15,593 nt of DNA from Bacteroidetes bacterium UBA2234. Its GTDB lineage: Bacteria; Bacteroidota; Bacteroidia; NS11-12g; UBA955. Positions 1 through 7,858 of this stretch are shown here, one piece after another. The notes beneath the pieces are model-generated. The model had not been told where the DNA came from. It searched no databases and was given only the letters and a program-made list of their open reading frames with translations. The stretch's first letter is position 1. Every line of letters begins with the position of its first letter. The stretch is from the NCBI GenBank assembly GCA_002347985.1, contig DDYM01000061.1, positions 108,260 through 123,852 on the forward strand, in the 5' to 3' direction. Position numbers and translations under genes: made by a program.

Positions 1-1181
1 CCTCGGTTTACTTAGTTGATCGCACAATACCGATGTTGCCAGAAAAACTAAGTAACGACTTATGCTCTTTAAAGCCCAATGTAGATAGATTGGCCTTTAG
101 CGTAATTTTTACCATCGATAAAAACTTGAATGTTTTGGGTGAGTGGTTTGGAAAAACAGTCATCAACAGCAAGCGGAGATTTGCCTATGAGGAAGCACAA
201 GATGTTATCGTGAAACAGACGGGTGATTATGTTACAGAATTGACAACATTGAATCGCATCGCAAAGCATTACGAGGAAATTCGATTCAATCAAGGGGCCT
301 TGAAATTTGAGTCAAAAGAAATTCGATTCCGTTTCGATGAGAACAAGAAACCAATCGAAGCCTATGTCAAAACGAGATTTGACGCGCATTTGCTGATTGA
401 AACTTTCATGTTGATGGCCAATCAGGCCGTTGCCAGACATGTAAAAACCCTCAAGAAACCTGAATTGCCGTTCATCTATCGATCACACGACTTGCCACCA
501 CAGGATAAATTGCTGGAATTTGCACGATTCTGTAAATTGATGGGATACCCTATCAATATCGACAATGAACCTCAGATGCGTAAATCGTTCAACGAATTGA
601 TGGAAAGGACCCAAGGGGATCCAAATGGCGAGATATTGCAGCAAATGGCAATCCGAACGATGTCGAAAGCTGTCTATACCGCCTACCGTTCAGACCATTT
701 TGGGCTGGCTTTTGAGTATTACACCCACTTCACCTCTCCCATTCGCAGATATCCTGATTTATTGGTTCACCGACTTTTACAGCAGTATTTAAGCAACCCC
801 ACACCGGTCATGAGTGAGTCGCAAATCGAATTGATTGCCAAACACAGCAGCAACATGGAACAGAAGGCGGCGGAAGCAGAGCGGGCAAGCACCAAATACA
901 CACTGGCACTGATGATGGAGCAACACATTGGGAAAACGATGGATGCTACAATTACGGGCATCACGGAATGGGGCATTTATGCAATGGCGAATGAATATCA
1001 TTGCGAAGGACTCATCCGTATGTCGGATATCAAAACAGACCGTTTCACCTATTACGAGGCAGAGAAAAAATTGGTTGGTCAGCGAACCCGCAGGAGTTAT
1101 CATTTGGGCGATCCAATCACTGTGTCGGTGAAAAAAACTGACGCACAGAAAAGAATTATTGACTTTTATTTGTTGGATTAA
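1..1181 (+). CDS. rnr: Ribonuclease R, C-terminal part (5' end outside window)
   Basis: Processive 3'-to-5' exoribonuclease of the RNase II/RNB family, acting in the cytoplasm on structured RNA and in RNA quality control. The reading frame is open from base 3, before the first in-window ATG at 33, so the gene begins upstream; about 392 codons are visible. The first residues (SVYLVDRTIPMLPEKLSN) are a conserved RNB-domain segment, and HFTSPIRRYPDLLVHR, encoded near 727-774, is the RNB signature. The catalytic aspartate cluster of the family should lie just upstream, outside the window. A C-terminal S1 RNA-binding domain (roughly bases 920-1175, GKTMDATITGITEWGIYA onward) ends the protein. There is no long lysine-rich tail like that of E. 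coli RNase R. The stop is one base before the next ATG, suggesting co-transcription and translational coupling with the prenyl synthase. Confidence 0.95.
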   Translation, partial: SVYLVDRTIPMLPEKLSNDLCSLKPNVDRLAFSVIFTIDKNLNVLGEWFGKTVINSKRRFAYEEAQDVIVKQTGDYVTELTTLNRIAKHYEEIRFNQGALKFESKEIRFRFDENKKPIEAYVKTRFDAHLLIETFMLMANQAVARHVKTLKKPELPFIYRSHDLPPQDKLLEFARFCKLMGYPINIDNEPQMRKSFNELMERTQGDPNGEILQQMAIRTMSKAVYTAYRSDHFGLAFEYYTHFTSPIRRYPDLLVHRLLQQYLSNPTPVMSESQIELIAKHSSNMEQKAAEAERASTKYTLALMMEQHIGKTMDATITGITEWGIYAMANEYHCEGLIRMSDIKTDRFTYYEAEKKLVGQRTRRSYHLGDPITVSVKKTDAQKRIIDFYLLD

Positions 1182-1182
1182 C

Positions 1183-2136
1183 ATGAGCATAGCAAATCAC
1201 CTTGAGAATTATTTGGCCTACTTGAAGAAAAATCCTTTTTTGGGCAGTCCGGACAACTTATATCAGCCGATGAATTACATCATGAATTTGGGCGGAAAAA
1301 GGATTCGGCCTGTGTTGTGTTTGATTGGTGCGGAAAGCTGTGGAGGCAGTGCAGACGAGGCTTTGAATGTTGCTCACGCAATTGAAATATTTCACAATTT
1401 CAGTTTGGTGCACGACGATATCATGGATCGGGCGGATCAAAGGCGTGGGTTGCCAACGGTCCATAAAAAATGGAATGAGCCCACGGCAATTTTGGCGGGC
1501 GATAATTTATTGGTAAAGGCCTATGAATCCATATTGGCCTATAGCGGGCCGAATAAAAATGAAATTTTAACCTTGTTTTCTAGAACTGCTACGGAAGTGT
1601 GTGAGGGTCAGCAGGACGATATGGATTTTGCCGAGCGCAACGAAGTGAGCGAGGCGGATTATCTTCATATGATTCAAAACAAAACTGCGGTTTTACTCGG
1701 TTGCAGTTTGGCCTCGGGTGCCCTTACCGCAGGCGCCAAAGCAGATGTCGTTAATAAAATGTATCAGTTTGCCATTGCTCTTGGAATGAGTTTTCAGTTA
1801 ATGGACGATTATTTAGATTCATTTGGCACATCCAACAAAGTAGGCAAAGTGATTGGTGGTGATATCATGGAAGGCAAAAAGACTTGGCTTTATATCAAAT
1901 CCTTAGAGCTCGATGCAAGTGCTACCCATCAATGGTTTGATGAATTGAAAGGCACTTCGCGTGCCGAAGCGGTTATCAAGGGATGGAAGTCCTGGGGATT
2001 GGATTCAATGATTTTAGAAAAAAGCACCGAGTATGAGAACAATGCAAAAGTTCTTATGCAAGAATTATCAGACCTTGGTATTAATACTGAAGGCTTGAAT
2101 GAGCTGATGTTGTTTTTGAAAGATCGAACTCACTAG
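1183..2136 (+). CDS. Polyprenyl diphosphate synthase (trans-isoprenyl type)
   Basis: Condenses isopentenyl diphosphate with an allylic diphosphate to build a linear isoprenoid, probably for quinone or carotenoid precursors. It is a 317-residue all-helical prenyltransferase of normal length. Visible motifs are GGKRIRP at about 37-43, the first aspartate-rich motif DDIMD at 78-82, GQQDD at about 142-146, the second aspartate-rich motif DDYLD at 208-212, and the diphosphate-binding GGDIMEGKKT at about 225-234. The first motif has the short DDxxD form, and phenylalanine 73 lies five residues before it. In the family this favours a C15-C20 product, but chain length cannot be fixed by eye. I chose the ATG at 1183 rather than the in-frame one at 1159, because 1159 lies inside rnr and would add an unrelated eight-residue leader. 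The 3' end abuts a convergent gene. Confidence 0.93.
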   Translation: MSIANHLENYLAYLKKNPFLGSPDNLYQPMNYIMNLGGKRIRPVLCLIGAESCGGSADEALNVAHAIEIFHNFSLVHDDIMDRADQRRGLPTVHKKWNEPTAILAGDNLLVKAYESILAYSGPNKNEILTLFSRTATEVCEGQQDDMDFAERNEVSEADYLHMIQNKTAVLLGCSLASGALTAGAKADVVNKMYQFAIALGMSFQLMDDYLDSFGTSNKVGKVIGGDIMEGKKTWLYIKSLELDASATHQWFDELKGTSRAEAVIKGWKSWGLDSMILEKSTEYENNAKVLMQELSDLGINTEGLNELMLFLKDRTH

Positions 2137-2145
2137 AATTAGTGA
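2130..2145. repeat. Small palindrome over two convergent stop codons
   Basis: TCACTA, a four-base loop GAAT, then TAGTGA: a 6-bp perfect inverted repeat containing the TAG of the prenyl synthase gene (2134-2136) and the TAA of the minus-strand secreted-protein gene (2141-2139). No U-tract follows on either strand, so it is not a classical intrinsic terminator. It may be a weak mRNA 3'-end structure or chance. Confidence 0.4.
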
Positions 2146-5100
2146 ATTACCGTTACCGTACCGCATTTATCGTACGTTTTTTTATCCCACCCTTTGAAAA
2201 CAAGATACCAAGCATAAACTCCATCGGGAATTTCGTTGGACTGATACTGACAATCCCATTGGTTCTTTTTGTAGGTGCTTTCCCAAATTTTCTGTCCATA
2301 GCGATTGTAAACTTTCATTTCGTATTCCTTCACAAACAGAGGAAAGGTTCCCCATACATCATTTAAACCATCATTGTTTCTTGTAATTCCACTCGGAACC
2401 CATACTTCCGGGGGTTGTATCAAATAAATCCAGTTACTCTCGCTGAATGACTGCTCTGCAGCCATTGGTTGATTTCGATGCGCTGTTACTCTGTATAAAT
2501 ACCCCCCGTAATCATAATCCAATTTGTCGTCGTGATAACTCTGTACCATCAATGAGGGGGCTACTACAGCAAAGGCATGGTCATCATCCTTTCGTTCGAG
2601 CGTCCAATCTCTCACGCCATCAGACCATCCTTGATAGTCCATCCAATTCAAATCAAAATAATAATCAGGGGCTTCTTTGGAAGTTCCACCCAATACCACA
2701 TTGCAACCTTCGTTGCTTCCTGAACTCACATGACCACATTGATCGGTAACCATAATCTGATAACAAAATGATTTATCATCCACATTGAACGATGAATCCC
2801 TATAAAATGTATCAGTAGTTATGGCAAAAGGAACGCTACCAAATTTGCCTCCTCGTGGAATTCGATACAATTCATACTCCTTAAAATCCGGTTCCTTGCT
2901 CTTGCCCCATCGAACTTCAGCATATCGGTCATTTACGATGGTTGTAGTATACAAAGGCACACCTGCGATTGGAGTATTCAATTCTGTGACGGTACAAAAG
3001 ATGTTCTTTGCAAAAACTTGTACATCACAAATGTTCACTCCTATCAGCTCATAGCAGTAATTATTTTGTCGCGGATTTACCACATTGCCATCAACAAAAA
3101 CACCAGCCAAACCCGTTCTAATTGTATCCAAAATTTTCATTGATCCATCGGGATTGGTCCTTCGAAGAAGGAAATATTTAAAGAAAGACCCAGGTGTTGC
3201 GATGTTGTCCCATGAGATCGACATTTTAGATGTTTGTCTATCAAAACTCACACAAATGGCATCCGGCGGTATCACTTTGGGAGGTTCTGTTACGAGCAAT
3301 TTGATTCTTGCATAGGTGGTATCTGCCTTTGGACAGCCACGATCTATTACCATCACAAGGAGTTCAACGGTGTCTTTTGAGAAGCTGCTACAGAGGGTTT
3401 TCCAATCCACTTTGAGCGTAGCCGAGCCAATACCAGGGACAAGTGTAATCTTTGCAGTATCTAAGCCAGACATTCCGCCCTTTTTTACCCATTTGGCTTT
3501 CAAATACATCGTATCAAAAGGATCTGGGTCGATTCCTTTGATTTGAAAATTAATGGTTTGCGTTGCAATTACTTGAACAAACGTATCTTTTAAGCGGGGT
3601 TTTAGATTTAAGTTCTCAAAGTCGATTTTAAAAAGCGCATTGTTACAGTTATCGCTATTCATGGTACGACTGTATGCAGTTGGTGTGGTGGGAAACAAGC
3701 CATTTCTTCTGCAACCAGCGCAAACCGATTGGTAGATAATTCCTTTCGCATCAAATCGAGAAGTACCGCCATCAACGTGCTCTTCTGCTGGTTTACCCGG
3801 GGTGCTCACACCGCCAAAATATGTTGCATAAGCCAAAGAGTAAAAATTCTTTGAGAACACAGCGAGATAGAAATCGCTACCGTCGGTATTTTTCTGTGCC
3901 GCATCAGCCGTGGTAAGTAAACCGTTTGTCCTTCCTTTGTTTCGATGTTGTTTTGATGCGCCGGTATTTACATCGTACAGCGCAGAATTTGTACTACCAC
4001 CCCATCCTGAAACAAAAATTCTCTCGCATCGATCAACCAAAAATGCACTAGGACTAATATTGGGATAGATGATGTTGCTCGGGTTGTAACCGAAGGTAGT
4101 TTGCATATCAACCGTAGACAGGTCTACTGCGTAGCAAGTAATGTATTGACCGCCACCTGGTTGATAGAATTTTGCGTTCACATTGGGCATATTGGCTTCG
4201 GTCTGACCATAAATGTATGGCTTGCCAGTGAGCCCGGTTTGAACAAAATGAGCCTGCTCGTAGAGCGATGTGCCGTGATACCGACCTTGAATGACATCTC
4301 CAGTATACTTGTCTAATCGCATTAAAATCGCATCTGCGATGCCACCTTGGTAATCGTTAATCCATTTTGAGCCAATGACAGTTTTTAAATTGTTGCTTGA
4401 ACTCCCACCACTAACGAAAACATCATTGGCTTTGCCGAGCGCCACGCCATAGAGCGCATCAAACCCAACACCACCAAACTGTTGAGACCACTTCAAAACA
4501 GAAAGAGAGTTGTTTATACAAAAAACTACGGCATCTGACTTTCCACCATAAACACCATTTCCAGTCCTCGGAAAATTCATGCTATAGGTAATTCCCGATA
4601 CGTAAATATTCTTTTGATCCGTGATAATTTCCCCCCTGAATTCATCAGCGTAATTATAAATCAAAGGGAAATCATCAACACTTACTCCAGTTGCAGAGCG
4701 ATCTGCACCAACCGCATCCATGCCACTGCCACCAAAAAATGTAGACGCCAAGATTTTCGTACCGGTGGAATTGAACTTGGTGATAAAAAAATCATAGCCC
4801 CCATTGTGGGTATTATCGTATTGCCCATTGGAACCCATCGGAAAATCAGTACTTCTCGTGGATCCCATGACATACAAATTATCCAATGAGTCTGTAACCA
4901 TTGAATGGGGCTGCTCATTGTTAGAACCACCTAAATAAGTACAAAACAGCAATTGGTCGCCGGTAGCATTAAATTTCAGAATGGCGGCATCCCTCGAACC
5001 TCCATATCCTAAATCTTCTGGAACACCATCGCCAAATGTTGTTTGGGCCGCTCCCGGGGTCACCGGTAAACCGATATCAAAAACAGTCCCACCAGCGTAT

Positions 5101-6029
5101 CCGTTACCGTAAATATCATACGTTCCTGTGCAACCGAAATTATCAGCCCGAGAACCTGTATAAGTGCTAAAAACAAGCTTGGGATCAATGATCAAATCAC
5201 CCGAAAAATTGGGATTGAAATTTTGCATCTCAAATTTCAGGCTACCGTCACTCTGTACACTATATTTCGCAGAGACCTGTGTTTCCGCCGTAGCATTGGC
5301 AGCACTTTCCCTTTGGTTGCTTAGATAATAAACAGCCGGAATTTCCTCAACCCAATCAACGATATTGGTTTTTATTTCGCAATAATCCTTTGTAGATGAC
5401 ACAGCCAGAGAGTTCTGACCTCGATATTTCCATTTGATCACATTTGGATTTACACCCGCATGCAAGATCCAATTGTATTTGATGGTATTTTGAAATGACT
5501 TGACCTCCAAATCAACCCCGGGCCAAACATTGGAAATTAAAACACAACCAAATTTGTGTGATGCTGAAAAGCTCCCTTTTGCGTTGTGAAAATTATAATA
5601 TTCTGTTGATTGGCTGCCCTGACCTTTCGCAGAGGAAAATAAAGTGGGATTGATAAAATCCATAAAAACCGCCTGCGTTGAGATTTTAAGGTTTTGTGTT
5701 GTGCGTTCATGTAACAGTTCAAAGGCCGAAGTGTCGATTAAATTCCAAACAAACCCTGTTTGTGTAATCCAAAAATCACCGATGTTCAGATGTGCTTTTG
5801 CCAATACTTTTGTTGACCATTGTCCGTTGTTAACGAAAAAAACGGGATCGCCCGTGGAGTACGTTGAAGCTGTATTTTGATGGATTGTGGTATGCTGATG
5901 AGCGGGATTAATATCTCCAAGAACCGAGGACGTAATTTGTACACTTAAAAAAAACAAAACCGCGTTCAGGGCAGAAAATGCCTGTTTCAAATTGAAACCC
6001 ATTTTTCGAACGCAGTCTTTAATCATCAT
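2139..6029 (-). CDS. Large secreted T9SS type B substrate (DUF7948 / SBBP-like repeats / gliding-motility-type CTD)
   Basis: Predicted surface or extracellular protein of 1296 residues; substrate and partner unknown. A signal peptide is visible at about 11-38 (hydrophobic LNAVLFFLSVQ core). Residues ~60-285 resemble the N-terminal domain of Bacteroidota surface proteins (FVNNGQW ... ITQTGFVWNLID ... IIDPKLVFSTY). From ~287 to 800 come beta-propeller-like SBBP-type repeats, each with a variant of FSTYxGG, GNxYxxG and DFPxTxG (for example FCTYLGGS ~362-369, ASTFFGGS ~428-435). A conserved cysteine-rich stretch with VCAGC and NCNNALFKIDF follows. Residues ~815-1200 look like Ig/fibronectin-type modules. 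Residues ~1209-1296 (VWVPSGITRNNDGLNDVWG ... VYNRYGQKIWE ... IPDGVYAWYLVFKG) form the gliding-motility-associated C-terminal domain, the type B sorting signal for the type IX secretion system. The start could be 6029, 6026 or 6002; all keep the signal peptide. It stands alone, divergent from fmt. Confidence 0.9.
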   Translation of the reverse strand: MMIKDCVRKMGFNLKQAFSALNAVLFFLSVQITSSVLGDINPAHQHTTIHQNTASTYSTGDPVFFVNNGQWSTKVLAKAHLNIGDFWITQTGFVWNLIDTSAFELLHERTTQNLKISTQAVFMDFINPTLFSSAKGQGSQSTEYYNFHNAKGSFSASHKFGCVLISNVWPGVDLEVKSFQNTIKYNWILHAGVNPNVIKWKYRGQNSLAVSSTKDYCEIKTNIVDWVEEIPAVYYLSNQRESAANATAETQVSAKYSVQSDGSLKFEMQNFNPNFSGDLIIDPKLVFSTYTGSRADNFGCTGTYDIYGNGYAGGTVFDIGLPVTPGAAQTTFGDGVPEDLGYGGSRDAAILKFNATGDQLLFCTYLGGSNNEQPHSMVTDSLDNLYVMGSTRSTDFPMGSNGQYDNTHNGGYDFFITKFNSTGTKILASTFFGGSGMDAVGADRSATGVSVDDFPLIYNYADEFRGEIITDQKNIYVSGITYSMNFPRTGNGVYGGKSDAVVFCINNSLSVLKWSQQFGGVGFDALYGVALGKANDVFVSGGSSSNNLKTVIGSKWINDYQGGIADAILMRLDKYTGDVIQGRYHGTSLYEQAHFVQTGLTGKPYIYGQTEANMPNVNAKFYQPGGGQYITCYAVDLSTVDMQTTFGYNPSNIIYPNISPSAFLVDRCERIFVSGWGGSTNSALYDVNTGASKQHRNKGRTNGLLTTADAAQKNTDGSDFYLAVFSKNFYSLAYATYFGGVSTPGKPAEEHVDGGTSRFDAKGIIYQSVCAGCRRNGLFPTTPTAYSRTMNSDNCNNALFKIDFENLNLKPRLKDTFVQVIATQTINFQIKGIDPDPFDTMYLKAKWVKKGGMSGLDTAKITLVPGIGSATLKVDWKTLCSSFSKDTVELLVMVIDRGCPKADTTYARIKLLVTEPPKVIPPDAICVSFDRQTSKMSISWDNIATPGSFFKYFLLRRTNPDGSMKILDTIRTGLAGVFVDGNVVNPRQNNYCYELIGVNICDVQVFAKNIFCTVTELNTPIAGVPLYTTTIVNDRYAEVRWGKSKEPDFKEYELYRIPRGGKFGSVPFAITTDTFYRDSSFNVDDKSFCYQIMVTDQCGHVSSGSNEGCNVVLGGTSKEAPDYYFDLNWMDYQGWSDGVRDWTLERKDDDHAFAVVAPSLMVQSYHDDKLDYDYGGYLYRVTAHRNQPMAAEQSFSESNWIYLIQPPEVWVPSGITRNNDGLNDVWGTFPLFVKEYEMKVYNRYGQKIWESTYKKNQWDCQYQSNEIPDGVYAWYLVFKGWDKKTYDKCGTVTVIH

Positions 6030-6124
6030 TCCATGCAGGAAAAAGCCTACCTGTTATACAAAAATCGGTGATTTTATCTAGGATTCGTACTTTTAATCAA
6101 GGAATTGACAATAAGTTGTTAGGA

Positions 6125-6152
6125 TTGGTTGCTTTTGGCTGTTGTACATTTG
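6125..6152 (+). promoter_or_regulatory. Bacteroidota-type promoter of fmt
   Basis: TTG at 6125-6127, a 17-base spacer, and TACATTTG at 6145-6152, a perfect match to the -7 consensus TAnnTTTG. Only six bases separate the box from the fmt ATG at 6159, so the predicted transcript start lies within a few bases of the start codon. This suggests a leaderless or near-leaderless mRNA. Confidence 0.65.
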
Positions 6153-6158
6153 TAGTAA

Positions 6159-7076
6159 ATGGCACAACCGAAACTTCGTATCGTTTTTTTTGGCACCCCC
6201 GATTTTGCTGCATATTCCTTGGAGAAAATCGTTCGGAGCGGATTTGATGTGGTTGGAGTTGTCACTGCCATCGACAAGCCAGCGGGCAGAGGTCAAAAAA
6301 TTTCAGAAAGTGCGGTAAAGCAGAAGGCTATTGAACTTGGATTGAAGGTTTATCAACCTGTGAATTTAAAATCGGAGGAGTTTCATAACCAATTGCAAGA
6401 GTTAAACCCAGACTTAGGCGTGGTGATAGCATTTAGAATGCTACCAGAGCGCGTTTGGTCGTTCCCCCCTCTAGGCACTATCAATCTCCACGGATCATTG
6501 CTACCTCAATACAGAGGTGCGGCACCCATACATCATGCCATAATCAATGGAGAGAAAACAACTGGCTTAACAACCTTTTTCTTAAAACACGAAATAGACA
6601 CGGGAGATATAATCGCCAAAACCACCCTTTCAATTGGGGACAATGAAACAGTTGGAGAACTGCACGACAGGATGATGGTTGAGGGTGCGGATCTTATGGT
6701 TCAGACTTTGGAGTTGATTTCCAGCGGCGAATACAAGACTACGGCTCAAGATTTCAGTGAGGAATTGAAATCCGCACCAAAGTTAAACCGTGAATTTGCC
6801 GAGTTGAGTTTGGAATTGAACCTAAACGATTTCCATAACAAAGTTCGTGGGTTAAGTCCATTCCCAGGGGCTTGGATCAAAAGTCAATGGGGTGATATGA
6901 AAATTTTTCAGGGCGAAAAACTGTCAGAACATGCAGTATCCGAATCAAAATCAATCACTTTAGAATCGAGACAACTCCTTATTTGTCTTTCTGATGGCTG
7001 TTACAAGGTATTGAAAATGCAGTTGCCCGGAAAACCCAAAATGACATCCACGGAATTTATAAACGGATTGAAATAG
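6159..7076 (+). CDS. fmt: Methionyl-tRNA formyltransferase
   Basis: Transfers a formyl group from 10-formyltetrahydrofolate to the methionine of charged initiator tRNA, the last step before bacterial translation initiation. It has 305 residues, the normal length. The N-terminal Rossmann-like catalytic domain begins with IVFFGTPDFA (8-17). The family signature INLHGSLLPQYRGAAPI (108-124) supplies asparagine 109 and histidine 111. Aspartate 147 in EIDTGDI completes the catalytic trio seen in E. coli Fmt (N108/H110/D146). LNREFAELSLELN, then VRGLSPFPGAW, mark the transition to the C-terminal tRNA-binding domain (about 210-305). No def gene is adjacent, although fmt and def are paired in many bacteria. 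The ATG at 6159 is fixed by the family N-terminus and by the promoter box just before it. Confidence 0.97.
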   Translation: MAQPKLRIVFFGTPDFAAYSLEKIVRSGFDVVGVVTAIDKPAGRGQKISESAVKQKAIELGLKVYQPVNLKSEEFHNQLQELNPDLGVVIAFRMLPERVWSFPPLGTINLHGSLLPQYRGAAPIHHAIINGEKTTGLTTFFLKHEIDTGDIIAKTTLSIGDNETVGELHDRMMVEGADLMVQTLELISSGEYKTTAQDFSEELKSAPKLNREFAELSLELNLNDFHNKVRGLSPFPGAWIKSQWGDMKIFQGEKLSEHAVSESKSITLESRQLLICLSDGCYKVLKMQLPGKPKMTSTEFINGLK

Positions 7077-7084
7077 TTTATTTT

Positions 7085-7130
7085 TTGCATTTTTCGCAAT
7101 TAAAATTTGCAATTACGAATTTTATTGCAT
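7085..7130. repeat. Cluster of short TTGC/GCAA repeats in the fmt-sigma gap
   Basis: In the 156-base gap between fmt and the sigma gene, TTGC occurs at 7085, 7107 and 7125 and its complement GCAA at 7096 and 7109, in alternating orientation within 46 AT-rich bases. Potential stems are only 4 bp. It could be an operator-like cluster, a weak 3' structure of fmt, or chance. The remainder of the gap is A-rich, and I found no confident full promoter in it. Confidence 0.3.
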
Positions 7131-7220
7131 TGATTTACGGCCTAAACAAAACCAAAAACGCCTATACGTAGAAAAATACTCAACCAAATCTTGCCTTACT
7201 AAAAACAATTTAACCTGCAA

Positions 7221-7228
7221 GGGAGGAG
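7221..7228 (+). promoter_or_regulatory. Strong Shine-Dalgarno sequence of the sigma-factor gene
   Basis: GGGAGGAG, containing the core GGAGG at 7222-7226, lies six bases before the ATG at 7233: optimal sequence and spacing. No other gene in the window has anything comparable. Upstream segments TACTC (7177-7181) and CTTGC (7190-7194) are complementary to GAGTA (7226-7230) and GCAAG (7217-7221), so a weak hairpin could partly cover it. Confidence 0.8.
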
Positions 7229-7232
7229 TATT

Positions 7233-7814
7233 ATGACTACACCATTGATAACTGACGGCGTGCTGATTAAACGTTACATTGACGGTAACAACGCAGCATT
7301 TGAAACTTTACTGAAGCGCCATAGATCTAGAATTCTTTCTAGTATTTATTTGCTTGTAGGCGATCGTTATGTAGCCGAAGATATTTTCCAGGAAACCTTC
7401 ATCAAGGTGATTCATAGCATTCAGAAGGGCAAGTACAATCACGAAGACAAATTTCTACCTTGGGTTTTACGTATTGCACGGAACATGAGCATCGACACTA
7501 TTCGGGCGAGAAAAAGGATGCCTGTAGTCGTTGACACTGATGGCCGAGACATTTTCGATAGCTTGGGAATTACTGTTGAGAGTCAAGAAGAGCATCGCGT
7601 AGCCAAAGATGATGTCGACATTTTACGTCAATGGATTTGGGAACTACCAGAAGATCAGCGAGAAGTATTGATTTTACGCCAATATGCCGACCTGAGCTTC
7701 AAAGAAATTGCGGCACTTACAGAAACAAATATTAACACTTGCATCGGCAGAATGCACTACGCTATTTTGAACTTGAGAAAAAAGATGCAAAAAAGTGTAG
7801 TAAATGTAAAATAA
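7233..7814 (+). CDS. ECF-type sigma-70 family RNA polymerase sigma factor
   Basis: Directs RNA polymerase to a subset of promoters. The 193 residues hold only regions 2 and 4, as in group 4 (ECF) sigma factors. Region 2 spans about 20-95, with AFETLLKRHRSRI, the core-binding and -10-recognition segment YVAEDIFQETFIKV (46-59), and FLPWVLRIARNMSID (74-88). Region 4 spans about 128-184, with LPEDQREVLILRQYADLSFKEIAALT and a recognition helix around INTCIGRMHYAILNLRKKM. The linker (96-127) is acidic and less conserved. The start is fixed by the Shine-Dalgarno sequence at 7222-7226. A small possible regulator lies 44 bases downstream; no membrane anti-sigma factor is present. Target promoters cannot be read from this window. 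The strong ribosome binding site hints at translational control. Confidence 0.93.
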   Translation: MTTPLITDGVLIKRYIDGNNAAFETLLKRHRSRILSSIYLLVGDRYVAEDIFQETFIKVIHSIQKGKYNHEDKFLPWVLRIARNMSIDTIRARKRMPVVVDTDGRDIFDSLGITVESQEEHRVAKDDVDILRQWIWELPEDQREVLILRQYADLSFKEIAALTETNINTCIGRMHYAILNLRKKMQKSVVNVK

Positions 7815-7833
7815 TCTGATTTTCGGTCCGTTA

Positions 7834-7841
7834 TATGTTTG
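7834..7841 (+). promoter_or_regulatory. Possible -7 promoter box before the 78-residue ORF
   Basis: TATGTTTG matches TAnnTTTG exactly and ends 17 bases before the ATG at 7859. No TTG is visible at the expected upstream distance, so the promoter is only half supported. The box overlaps the alternative ATG at 7835, which argues against that start. Confidence 0.4.
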
Positions 7842-7858
7842 TCGTTTTAGCGAAGCAT

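Noticed and set aside
1159..1182. Earlier in-frame start for the prenyl synthase
   Set aside because: It lies inside the rnr C-terminus and adds eight residues (MTFICWIN) foreign to the family; the ATG at 1183 gives a normal N-terminus.
789..1190. 133-codon minus-strand ORF within rnr
   Set aside because: Antisense to conserved RNB/S1 coding sequence and without protein-like features.
7835..7858. Earlier start for the small protein after the sigma factor
   Set aside because: The ATG is part of a TAnnTTTG box and the added residues do not fit the family-like opening.
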